The translations under genes were made by a program, and so were the position numbers. Below are positions 17,999 through 24,560 of a DNA stretch of 43,435 nt, one piece after another. This DNA is from JANPEZ01 sp031423155 (lineage in GTDB: Bacteria > Actinomycetota > UBA4738 > HRBIN12). Every line of letters begins with the position of its first letter. Position 1 is the stretch's first letter. The notes under the pieces were generated by a model, which had not been told where the DNA came from, searched no databases, and worked only from the letters and a program-made list of their open reading frames with translations. The DNA is taken from the NCBI GenBank assembly GCA_031423155.1, contig JANPEZ010000101.1, positions 1-43,435 on the forward strand. The letters are read 5' to 3'.

Positions 17999-18007
17999 TG
18001 CGATAAT
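17999..18007 (+). promoter_or_regulatory. Extended -10 promoter for the receiver/GGDEF-like gene
   Basis: TGCGATAAT combines a TGn extension with a good -10 hexamer (GATAAT). The expected start site near 18014 leaves a short leader that contains the GGGAGG Shine-Dalgarno at 18025-18030. No clear -35 is seen, as expected for an extended -10 site. Confidence 0.5.
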
Positions 18008-18035
18008 CCGCGAGCACGAAGTCAGGGAGGGACAT

Positions 18036-18914
18036 TTGCCCGAAACCAAGACCACGATCCTGTTCATAGGTGCCCGTCCCGGCGACGAGCAGCTCGAGGA
18101 AGACCTCGCCACGGACGGCGGATTCGTCATCGAGCACGCCCAGCAGATCGCCGAGGCGCTCGACCGGCTGGACGCCGGGGGCATCGACCTCTTATTGCTC
18201 TCACTGGATGGACCCGATCCTCAGGAGCGGTTCGAGAACGCGCGCGACCACTCATCCGATACGGCGATCGTCATCTTGACCCAAGAGGGCGACGGGGCGG
18301 CAGGCGCGGCGGCGGTCCGGGCCGGCGCGGAGGATCACTTGATACGCGGCAGCATCCCCCCGGGACTGCTCGCAAGGGTTCTGCGTTACGCGGTGGATCA
18401 GCACAGGCTGCGCCGCGAGCTGAAGGCGCTTGAGATCGCCGACGAACTCACGGGCATGCCCAACCTGCGCGGGTTCCTCCCGATCGCCGAGCACCATCTG
18501 CGGATGGCCGACCGTTCCGGCGAGCCGGTCGTCTTCCTCTTCGTTCAGCTCGATGACTTCGAGGATGTGATGAGCGGCGATGGACACGAGGCCGCGTGGC
18601 GACTGATATTCAACGCGGCCGGAGTTCTGATGGAAGCCGTCCGAGACTCGGACGTTCCCGCCAGGGTGGCCGACGACACGTTCTGCGTTCTGCTCACGGG
18701 GCAAGCGACGGGGGCCGAGGCCCTGGTCCTGTCGCGGCTGGTCGAAGCCCTGGCCGTGCACAACGCCAGGGCCGATCAGCCCAGGCCGCTGTCGCTTTCG
18801 CTCGGGTCGGCCATCTACGACCTCTCGCGGCGAACCACGGTGGAGGAGATGCTCGATACGGCCCGCACACGTATGGCCGAACAACGGATGCAGGGTCGAT
18901 CCGAGCCGTCGTGA
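18036..18914 (+). CDS. Degenerate receiver-degenerate GGDEF domain protein
   Basis: A 292-aa soluble protein. Residues ~1-120 have the alternating pattern of a CheY-like receiver (TTILFIGARPGDEQ, then IDLLLLSLDGPD, AVRAGAEDHLIRG), but the phospho-acceptor Asp is Ser56 and the conserved Lys is Arg. Residues ~135-285 follow a GGDEF domain (DELTGMPNLRGFL, LFVQLDDFE), but the active loop is ADDTF (212-216) instead of GGDEF, so cyclase activity is unlikely. TTG 18036 was chosen because GGGAGG lies 5 nt upstream; a longer frame from 17952 overlaps the promoter. It may be a phosphorylation-independent scaffold or ligand sensor. It lies 88 nt upstream of the sigma gene on the same strand. Confidence 0.75.
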   Translation: MPETKTTILFIGARPGDEQLEEDLATDGGFVIEHAQQIAEALDRLDAGGIDLLLLSLDGPDPQERFENARDHSSDTAIVILTQEGDGAAGAAAVRAGAEDHLIRGSIPPGLLARVLRYAVDQHRLRRELKALEIADELTGMPNLRGFLPIAEHHLRMADRSGEPVVFLFVQLDDFEDVMSGDGHEAAWRLIFNAAGVLMEAVRDSDVPARVADDTFCVLLTGQATGAEALVLSRLVEALAVHNARADQPRPLSLSLGSAIYDLSRRTTVEEMLDTARTRMAEQRMQGRSEPS

Positions 18915-19002
18915 GCTGCGAATACGACCTGTACGACCCAGACAGGAAGGATCGGCGATCGGCGTTGCTGAGATGGAACTCGTTCGACCTGGGAGCGGGC
19001 GT

Positions 19003-19581
19003 TTGAACGCGGCCGATCTACCCGAGGTCGCTGACGGGGAGCTGATGCTCAAGGTCAGAAGCGGCGATGAGGACGCTTTCAGGGGTCTGTTCGCTCGATA
19101 CTCCCCGAACGCCAAAGCGCTGGCGATGCGAGTGGTCAAGCGATCACATCTGGCGGAGGAGATCGTGCAGGAGGTCTTCCTCGCGCTTTGGAAGGACCCT
19201 CAGAGCTACGACGCGAACCGGGGGTCGGTGAAGACCTGGCTCATGGGGATGGTTCACCACCGGGCGGTCGACCTCGTCCGGCGGGAGGAGTCACAACGCC
19301 GCCGCGCCCAGGAGGCCGGCCGCAAAGTGGTCGAGATCGAGGACGACCCGGCAGAGCAGATCGTGATCGCCCTCGGAGCGCCGGAGGAGCGTCGCGCGGT
19401 CCGCGAGGCACTCGCCACGATCCCGGAGGAACAGCGCGATGTTCTGGAGATGATGTACTTCGACGGGCTCTCGCAGAGCCAGGTCGCCGACAAGACCGGG
19501 TTGCCGCTGGGCACGGTCAAGTCGCGGACCCTCCTGGGCATGCGAAGGCTTCGCACGAGTCTGGCGGCGCTGGAACGATGA
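19003..19581 (+). CDS. ECF RNA polymerase sigma factor (SigK/SigL-like)
   Basis: A 192-aa sigma-70 family group IV factor. Region 2 spans about 30-95 (FRGLFARYSPNAKALAMRV, AEEIVQEVFLALWK, WLMGMVHHRAVDLVRR). Region 4 spans about 135-187 (IPEEQRDVLEMMYFDGLSQ, GLPLGTVKSR). TTG 19003 has GGGAG 7 nt upstream; ATG 18973 in the same frame lacks a ribosome site and is the alternative. The stop overlaps the anti-sigma start (ATGA), so the two are made in step. The likely regulon includes the envelope redox genes that follow on the same strand. Confidence 0.93.
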   Translation: MNAADLPEVADGELMLKVRSGDEDAFRGLFARYSPNAKALAMRVVKRSHLAEEIVQEVFLALWKDPQSYDANRGSVKTWLMGMVHHRAVDLVRREESQRRRAQEAGRKVVEIEDDPAEQIVIALGAPEERRAVREALATIPEEQRDVLEMMYFDGLSQSQVADKTGLPLGTVKSRTLLGMRRLRTSLAALER

Positions 19582-20252
19582 TGCGCGACCATTCCCTGAT
19601 CGAGGAGCTCATGAGCGCCGAGATCCTCGGCGGTTTGGACGAGGCGGATCGAGTGGTGCTCGATCGCGAGCGCGCCGAGCATGGCGACTGCCGAGAATGC
19701 AGTCGGATCGGATCGGAGCTGGCCGAAGCTGCAGCCGCGCTCGCCATGTCGCTCGAACCGGTCGCGGTCCAGGTCACGGCCGACGACATCCTGCGCGCAG
19801 CCGGACATCGACGCGACGCGGGCGAGATCATCCACATCGAGCGGGCGCCTCGCTCGCCCTGGAAGTCGCTCGTGGCTGTTGCGGCGGCCCTGGCTCTCTT
19901 CGTCGGCGGTTGGTTCGCCCGAGACCTTGCCGGCGGAAGTGGCGTTCCTCGACTGGTGAGGTTCGAGGGGCAGACTGGCCAGCTCGCGGCCTCCTACCCC
20001 GCCGATGGCAGCGGCATCACGGTGTTCGGCACAGGCCTGGCTCCGCTGCCCCAAGGGCAGGTCTACGAGCTTTGGACCATCGACGGAGAGACCCCTTCAT
20101 CGGCCGCGTGCTTCACCCCCGTAGACGGCGAGGTGCTGGAGTTCGTGGATCGCCCGGTGGGAGGCGCGGACCTGATGGCGGTTACGGTTGAGTCCTCCTC
20201 ATGTCCGGCAGCACCCACCACCGAACCGGTGCTGGTCGCCGAGCTGTCCTGA
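19578..20252 (+). CDS. RskA-family membrane anti-sigma factor
   Basis: A 224-aa protein. The N-terminal ~60 residues form the sigma-binding region with a H-x2-C-x2-C element (His35, Cys38, Cys41), one residue shorter than the usual H-x3-C-x2-C zinc anti-sigma motif. A single membrane helix lies at ~97-113. The outer domain (QVYELWTIDGETPSSAACF) is the RskA C-terminal domain. Such proteins hold the sigma factor at the membrane until proteolysis releases it. It overlaps the sigma gene at ATG 19578; an adjacent ATG at 19581 is equally possible. Confidence 0.92.
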   Translation: MMRDHSLIEELMSAEILGGLDEADRVVLDRERAEHGDCRECSRIGSELAEAAAALAMSLEPVAVQVTADDILRAAGHRRDAGEIIHIERAPRSPWKSLVAVAAALALFVGGWFARDLAGGSGVPRLVRFEGQTGQLAASYPADGSGITVFGTGLAPLPQGQVYELWTIDGETPSSAACFTPVDGEVLEFVDRPVGGADLMAVTVESSSCPAAPTTEPVLVAELS

Positions 20253-20349
20253 AGGCTTTCCGAGCGCTTAACCCTTCCTTGGGACCTCGATAGACAGGCC
20301 CTCCCTATGGTCATCGCATGGGTCAGTCAACCGAGAGAAGGAGGACCCC

Positions 20350-20775
20350 ATGAACAAGCGATCCGCGATCGCTGTAGCACTTGGCCTGGTGGCCGCACTC
20401 GTGGCCGGAGGAGTTGCACTGTCCGTCGGTCTCGGCGAGACCGGAACCGCCGCCCAGGCGGCATCGGTTCGTACGCAACAGAAGCCGAAGGTTCGCACGA
20501 TCCACAGGACGATCAAGATTCGTCGCAGCGCGGACGGCTCGAACGGCGGCACCGTCGTCCTGCAGGGCACCTCACAGGACCAGACTTCCAGCGGCTCGAG
20601 CATCTCCGGGGACGACTCGACCGACGACACCGTTGAGTCGGACGACATCGGTGAGGACACCGAAGACTCCTCTGACGACTCGATCGACTCTGACGACTCT
20701 GACGACTCTGACGACTCTGACGACTCTGTGGACGACAGCAGCGACGACAGCGGTAGCGGCGGCGGGGATGACTGA
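20350..20775 (+). CDS. Exported acidic protein with Ser-Asp repeat tail
   Basis: A 141-aa protein with no recognised family. An N-terminal signal peptide or anchor (about 1-27), a basic middle (KPKVRTIHRTIKIRRSADG), and from residue ~80 a tail almost entirely of Ser, Asp and Glu, including DDSDDSDDSDDS. The tail is encoded by 9-bp tandem repeats. It would be highly negatively charged outside the cell, suited to binding cations such as calcium or iron, or acting as a flexible stalk; both are inference. A strong Shine-Dalgarno (AGAAGGAGG) lies 5 nt upstream. It overlaps the next gene by 8 nt. Confidence 0.8.
   Translation: MNKRSAIAVALGLVAALVAGGVALSVGLGETGTAAQAASVRTQQKPKVRTIHRTIKIRRSADGSNGGTVVLQGTSQDQTSSGSSISGDDSTDDTVESDDIGEDTEDSSDDSIDSDDSDDSDDSDDSVDDSSDDSGSGGGDD
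20686..20730 (+). repeat. 9-bp tandem repeat encoding Asp-Ser-Asp units
   Basis: Five consecutive copies of GACTCTGAC, four perfect and the last ending GTG, lie in frame inside the acidic tail gene. Each unit encodes Asp-Ser-Asp. The near identity at synonymous positions points to recent slippage expansion, so copy number may vary between strains. Confidence 0.9.
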
Positions 20776-21091
20776 GGAACGCTCCCCGAGGAAGAAGCGG
20801 CTCACGCGAGGGTGGATCCGGGCGATCGCCTGGGTGGCCGGCGGCGCCACCTTCATGAGCGGAGTGGGGGTCCTGGCTGCTGCGCCCAAACCGGCGGAGT
20901 CGGCCAGGGCCTCGGCCGGCAGGAACCGACCGGTGCTGATCGTCCGCAAGATCACGCGGCGCGTGATCATCACCGAACCGGCCGCGCCGGCTCCCGTCCG
21001 GTACGTCGGAGCGCCAACGTCATCGGGCGGTTCTACCGGAGGAGGCGGCGCGCCGCCTCCTCCACCCACGACCACTTCCGGAGGATCGTGA
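20768..21091 (+). CDS. Small Pro-rich membrane-anchored protein
   Basis: A 107-aa protein of unknown function. A basic cytoplasmic head (MTEERSPRKKRLTRG) is followed by one hydrophobic helix (about 17-40), a basic-hydrophobic stretch (RPVLIVRKITRRVIIT) and a Gly/Pro/Thr-rich tail ending in poly-Pro and TTTSGGS. The VRKITRRVIIT segment resembles the KVRTIHRTIKI segment of the preceding protein, so the two may be related in that region. The start overlaps the preceding stop by 8 nt. It lies just ahead of apbE and could be a partner of the redox proteins. Confidence 0.7.
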   Translation: MTEERSPRKKRLTRGWIRAIAWVAGGATFMSGVGVLAAAPKPAESARASAGRNRPVLIVRKITRRVIITEPAAPAPVRYVGAPTSSGGSTGGGGAPPPPPTTTSGGS

Positions 21092-21092
21092 A

Positions 21093-21977
21093 GTGACCGA
21101 GAAAGTGCACTCGTTCCGCGGGATGGGCACCGAGGTGCGGCTGATCGCCGATCTCACGGAGGACCCCAGCGCGTTCGAGAACGCGGCGCTGCGAGTGGAA
21201 GCGATCTTCGCCCGCGAGGGAACCCGCTTCTCCCGGTTCCGCCACGACAGCGAGCTATCGGCAGTGAACTCCCGAGCCGGAAGTTCGATGGCGGTCAGCC
21301 CGGTCTTCGCCGAGCTGACACAGCGAGCGCTCACCTGGGCATCGAGCACCGACGGCTTATTCGACCCGACCGTTCTGCCGGCCCTCGTCGCGGCGGGATA
21401 CGATCGCGATCTCGACGAGGTGATGGCAGGGGCCCGCAACGCCCAACATCCCGCGGTTCCGTGTGGAAGGTGGCGCGAGATAGAACTGCTCGGTCTGGAG
21501 CTGTACCTGCCGGATGGGGTCGGCTTGGACTTCGGAGGCATCGCCAAGGGGTGGGCCGTCGACCTAGCCGCTCGTTCTGCGATCGAGGCCGGACTGGGGT
21601 GGGCGCTGGTGAACGCGGGCGGAGACATCCGCGTCGCCGGAACAACCCGTGAGGCCGAGATCGCCATCGAGGACCCTTTCGATCGATCGAAGGAGTTGGC
21701 TCGGATCGTCATCACGGAGGGAGCCGTCGCGACTTCCTCGACGACGCGCAGGACCTGGGGGCCGGGGCTCCACCATCTGATAGATCCTCGCACCGGGGAG
21801 CCGGCTTCGACCGGAGTCGTGCAGGTGACGGCTTGGGCCTCAACCTGCGAGGAGGCAGAGGTGAGGGCCAAGACGGCGCTGATGTCGGGATCGAAGATCG
21901 ATCGGGCTCTGCCCGGGATCTGGGTGGGCGACTCCGGCCAGGTTCTCGTCAACCTCGACCGAGAGGCGGCTGCATGA
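21093..21977 (+). CDS. apbE: ApbE-like FAD:protein FMN transferase
   Basis: A 294-aa member of the ApbE family, which attaches FMN to Thr or Ser of target proteins on the outer face of the membrane. Visible motifs are MGTEVRL, ASSTDGLFDPTVLPAL, GLDFGGIAKGWAVDLA, NAGGDIR and HHLIDPRTGEPAS; the last is the metal/FAD site region. No signal peptide or lipobox is seen, so this version may be cytoplasmic or exported another way. GTG 21093 has GGAGG 8 nt upstream; ATGA overlap couples it to the ferric-reductase-like gene. No FMN-binding domain with an S/T-G-A-T acceptor motif is encoded in the window. Confidence 0.92.
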   Translation: MTEKVHSFRGMGTEVRLIADLTEDPSAFENAALRVEAIFAREGTRFSRFRHDSELSAVNSRAGSSMAVSPVFAELTQRALTWASSTDGLFDPTVLPALVAAGYDRDLDEVMAGARNAQHPAVPCGRWREIELLGLELYLPDGVGLDFGGIAKGWAVDLAARSAIEAGLGWALVNAGGDIRVAGTTREAEIAIEDPFDRSKELARIVITEGAVATSSTTRRTWGPGLHHLIDPRTGEPASTGVVQVTAWASTCEEAEVRAKTALMSGSKIDRALPGIWVGDSGQVLVNLDREAAA

Positions 21978-22951
21978 CGACCTGGATCATCCTGCGAGCG
22001 GCCGGCATCGGTTCCTACCTCATGCTATTCATGTCAGTCGCATGGGGGTTGGTGGCCACCACTTCGGTGGTTACCAAGCGCGTCTCCAAGCAGTCTTCCA
22101 ACCTCTTCCATCAGTTCGCCGCGACGGTGGCCCTGCTCCTGCTCGGCGTGCACCTGGGGGGCCTGTTGCTAGACACGTACATGAAGTTCCATCCGCTGGA
22201 TGTGTTGGTGCCGATGCACAGCAACTTCCGGCCGGTCGCGGTCACGTTCGGTGTCGTCGCGATGTACGGGATGGTGATCGTGTTGGCGACCTCGTGGACG
22301 CGCAAGGCGCTCGGCACGAAACGGTGGAGGGCTCTGCACCTGCTGGCCATCCCGGCCTTCACCCTGTCGATGGTTCACGGTGTCTTCGCCGGCACGGACA
22401 CCGTGCGCCCCTGGATGTGGGCGATCTACGTCGCGACCGGACTCATCACGTTGTTCCTGGTCATCGTCAGAGGTCTGTCGGTCGGATACCGGCCAACGCG
22501 AGGACAGGTGCCCGCGCACGCTCAGGAACGACGGACGCCCCCTTCCGTGGAGCCGGCGTCCTCGCGCCCTACGCCCAGGCCGGTCCAGGGGAGAGGAACC
22601 TCAGGACCCTGCAGATCGTCCTCCGCCCAGGTGATGCGAGCCTGCACGCCGATCACTCCGTCCACCTGCTTGATGCAGTCGACGAGGACTGAAGCTAGGC
22701 TTCGCTTCGTTACCTGGCCGGTCACCTGCACTACACCCGAGGTGACCCGCACGATGAAACCCGCCGGATCCAGCCAGAGCGCACGGGCTATCACGTCTTC
22801 GCAGATCTCCCGGCCGATCTCTCCGTCGTCGCGCAGGAGAACTCCGATCAGGTCAGAGCGCGAGATGATCCCCAGGATCCGTCCGCGTTCGTCTACGACC
22901 GGCAGCCGCTTCACGCGCTCTCGGTGCATCAACCGGGCTGCCTGGCGATGA
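21974..22951 (+). CDS. Ferric-reductase-like di-haem membrane protein, with a doubtful C-terminal tail
   Basis: The first ~175 residues form five or six membrane helices with His46, His60, His122 and His135. The spacings (H-x13-H and H-x12-H) match the two-haem site of the ferric reductase/NADPH oxidase superfamily. No flavin reductase domain follows. The frame then runs on, rich in Arg, Ser, Thr and Pro, for 430 nt through the opposite strand of the CBS-BON gene. That tail looks like antisense reading rather than evolved protein, but no earlier stop exists in this frame. The ATG overlaps the apbE stop (ATGA). It probably passes electrons to an extracytoplasmic flavin or metal. Confidence 0.75.
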   Translation: MTTWIILRAAGIGSYLMLFMSVAWGLVATTSVVTKRVSKQSSNLFHQFAATVALLLLGVHLGGLLLDTYMKFHPLDVLVPMHSNFRPVAVTFGVVAMYGMVIVLATSWTRKALGTKRWRALHLLAIPAFTLSMVHGVFAGTDTVRPWMWAIYVATGLITLFLVIVRGLSVGYRPTRGQVPAHAQERRTPPSVEPASSRPTPRPVQGRGTSGPCRSSSAQVMRACTPITPSTCLMQSTRTEARLRFVTWPVTCTTPEVTRTMKPAGSSQSARAITSSQISRPISPSSRRRTPIRSEREMIPRIRPRSSTTGSRFTRSRCINRAAWR

Positions 22952-23253
22952 GTGGCTAGCGGCCCGATCGTCACGGCCGGGGCGCTCATAACCTCGGCGG
23001 CCACCAGACCACCTGCCTTCGCACGCTCGGCCTTGCGCCGGCGTCCGCTGAAGAGGCCATCGCTCACGAAGCCTGGGTCCTCCTTCAGCAGAAGATCATC
23101 CTCGCTGACGACCCCGAGTACCCTGTCCGACTCGACCACGGGGAGCGCGCTCACGCGGTACTCGTGGAGGATCCGGGCGATCTCCTTGACCCTGGTCTCT
23201 GGCGCCGCCACCACTACGGTCCTCGTCATCACATCTCCAACGGTCAGTTCCAT
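22522..23253 (-). CDS. CBS-pair and BON domain protein
   Basis: A 243-aa cytoplasmic protein. The first CBS motif spans about 1-60 (VGDVMTRTVVVAAPETRVKE, YRVSALPVVE, GVVSEDDLL) and the second ~85-150 (VMSAPAVTIGPLATHRQAA, VKRLPVVDERGRILGIISRS). A BON domain follows at ~150-220 (VTSGVVQVTGQVTKRS). CBS pairs usually bind adenosine nucleotides; CBS-BON proteins accompany hypoxia/dormancy regulons in actinobacteria (compare Hrp1). The Shine-Dalgarno AGGAG is 7 nt before ATG 23253. The gene is transcribed divergently from the sensor kinase. Its 3' 430 nt are overlapped by the opposing membrane-protein frame. Confidence 0.88.
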   Translation of the reverse strand: MELTVGDVMTRTVVVAAPETRVKEIARILHEYRVSALPVVESDRVLGVVSEDDLLLKEDPGFVSDGLFSGRRRKAERAKAGGLVAAEVMSAPAVTIGPLATHRQAARLMHRERVKRLPVVDERGRILGIISRSDLIGVLLRDDGEIGREICEDVIARALWLDPAGFIVRVTSGVVQVTGQVTKRSLASVLVDCIKQVDGVIGVQARITWAEDDLQGPEVPLPWTGLGVGREDAGSTEGGVRRS

Positions 23254-23323
23254 CGCCGCTCTCCTTCGCTCGTAGGGTCGGCCTCCGTCAACTCAACCGT
23301 AGGCTCCTTGAGGGGACGGACCA

Positions 23324-23339
23324 CGGGCCGAGCGGCCCG
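23324..23339. promoter_or_regulatory. Palindrome in the CBS-BON/kinase divergent region, possible DevR-type operator
   Basis: CGGGCCGAGCGGCCCG has 7-bp complementary arms around a 2-nt centre. It fits the layout GGGNC-N4-GNCCC of DosR/DevR boxes, though without the usual AT-rich centre. It lies about 65 nt upstream of the kinase start and 70 nt upstream of the CBS-BON start. At this GC content such a match can arise by chance. Confidence 0.3.
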
Positions 23340-23388
23340 CTGCAGCCGGTCCCTTCGGGTGCTGCGAGCAGTTCGCGAAGCCTGCCGC

Positions 23389-23394
23389 TAGTCT
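23389..23394 (+). promoter_or_regulatory. -10 box for the GAF histidine kinase, leaderless start
   Basis: TAGTCT ends 8 nt before ATG 23403, which has no Shine-Dalgarno. This matches the leaderless TANNNT pattern seen at several starts in the window. Confidence 0.45.
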
Positions 23395-23402
23395 CAGGCG
23401 CG

Positions 23403-24557
23403 ATGCAAGAGCCGGCCACAGGATCCACGCCCGACATAGCCTCGATGCTGATCGAGGCAGGGCTCGCGCTCTCCTCAGAGCTCGAGCTCGACGCCGTCCT
23501 GCAGAGGATCGTGGAGCTGGCCGTATCGATAACCGACGCCCGCTACGGAGCCTTGGGTGTACTGGGGCAAGACGGATCCATCTCTGAGTTCATCACGGAA
23601 GGCGTTACCGATGAGGAGCGCGCCGCGATCGGCCATCCTCCCGTTGGCCACGGGATCCTCGGGCTACTCATCCGAGAGAAGCGCGTCGTCCGCCTTCCCC
23701 AGATCTCGGCGGACCCTCGCTCCGTCGGATTCCCCCCGAATCACCCTCCGATGTCCTCGTTCCTTGGCGCACCGGTGCTGGCGCTCGGGCACGTCTTCGG
23801 CAACATCTACCTGACCGAGAAGCGCGGCGCCGAAGCATTCTCCGAAGAGGACGAACGGGCGATCCAGGTTCTGGCGACCCAGGCCGGCGTCGCGATCGAG
23901 AACGCGCGACTGGCTGATGAGACGCGGCTGGCTCATCGAGAGATCGAGCGTCTGCTCGTCCTGGATGAACGCGAGCGGATAGCGAAGGAACTGCACGACG
24001 GAGTGATCCAGTCGCTCTTCGCCGTAGGTATGGGCCTTCAGGGAGCGGCGGCCCTGGGAACAGATCCCCGGGTCGACGCCCGGATCGAAAGCGCGATCTC
24101 CGAGATCGACCGTGCCATAAGAGACCTGCGCAACTACATATTCGGCCTGCGCCCCGGCATCCTGGCCGACCGCCAACTGGACCAAGCACTCCAAGACCTA
24201 TGCCGGGAATTCGAGGCCAGATCCGACGTAGTCACGATCGTCGATGTAGACGAGGACCTGGCCTCCGAGCTCACGTCCCTGGCCGTTGACTTGGTTCAGA
24301 TAACGCGAGAGTGCCTTTCGAACATCGGGAAGCACGCGAAAGCGACGACCTGTCGAGTCTCCCTCCGCCGAGGCGATGGCCGGGCGCTCCTGTCCATCGA
24401 TGACGACGGCCAGGGCTTCGACCCGGACACCGACCATAGCGGGATGGGACTCGCTAACCTGCGCGACCGCGTCGCCGGCATAGGTGGGACGCTGAGCGTC
24501 ACCAGTTCGCCCACGGAGGGCACGGTCGTAGAGGTTCAACTCCCCCCGGCGAGCTAA
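23403..24557 (+). CDS. GAF-domain sensor histidine kinase, DosS/DevS-like
   Basis: A 384-aa soluble kinase. One GAF domain spans about 20-170, and the segments VGFPPNHPPMSSFLGAPV and VFGNIYLTEKRGAEAF closely resemble the DosS/DosT haem-GAF region. The dimerisation/phosphoacceptor domain of the NarL-partner type has RERIAKELHDGVIQ with His198. The ATPase has RECLSNIGKHAKA (N box), DDDGQGFD and GMGLANLRDR. DosS has two GAF domains; this has one. Its natural partner is probably the DevR-like regulator at 27034, 2.5 kb away. Whether it binds haem, and thus senses O2, NO or redox state, cannot be told from sequence alone. Confidence 0.9.
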   Translation: MQEPATGSTPDIASMLIEAGLALSSELELDAVLQRIVELAVSITDARYGALGVLGQDGSISEFITEGVTDEERAAIGHPPVGHGILGLLIREKRVVRLPQISADPRSVGFPPNHPPMSSFLGAPVLALGHVFGNIYLTEKRGAEAFSEEDERAIQVLATQAGVAIENARLADETRLAHREIERLLVLDERERIAKELHDGVIQSLFAVGMGLQGAAALGTDPRVDARIESAISEIDRAIRDLRNYIFGLRPGILADRQLDQALQDLCREFEARSDVVTIVDVDEDLASELTSLAVDLVQITRECLSNIGKHAKATTCRVSLRRGDGRALLSIDDDGQGFDPDTDHSGMGLANLRDRVAGIGGTLSVTSSPTEGTVVEVQLPPAS

Positions 24558-24560
24558 GGG

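Noticed and set aside
20817..20860. GGAT-containing segment in the Pro-rich protein as an ApbE flavinylation site
   Set aside because: The sequence AGGATF lies within the membrane helix and lacks the Ser/Thr and surrounding FMN-binding domain expected of ApbE targets.
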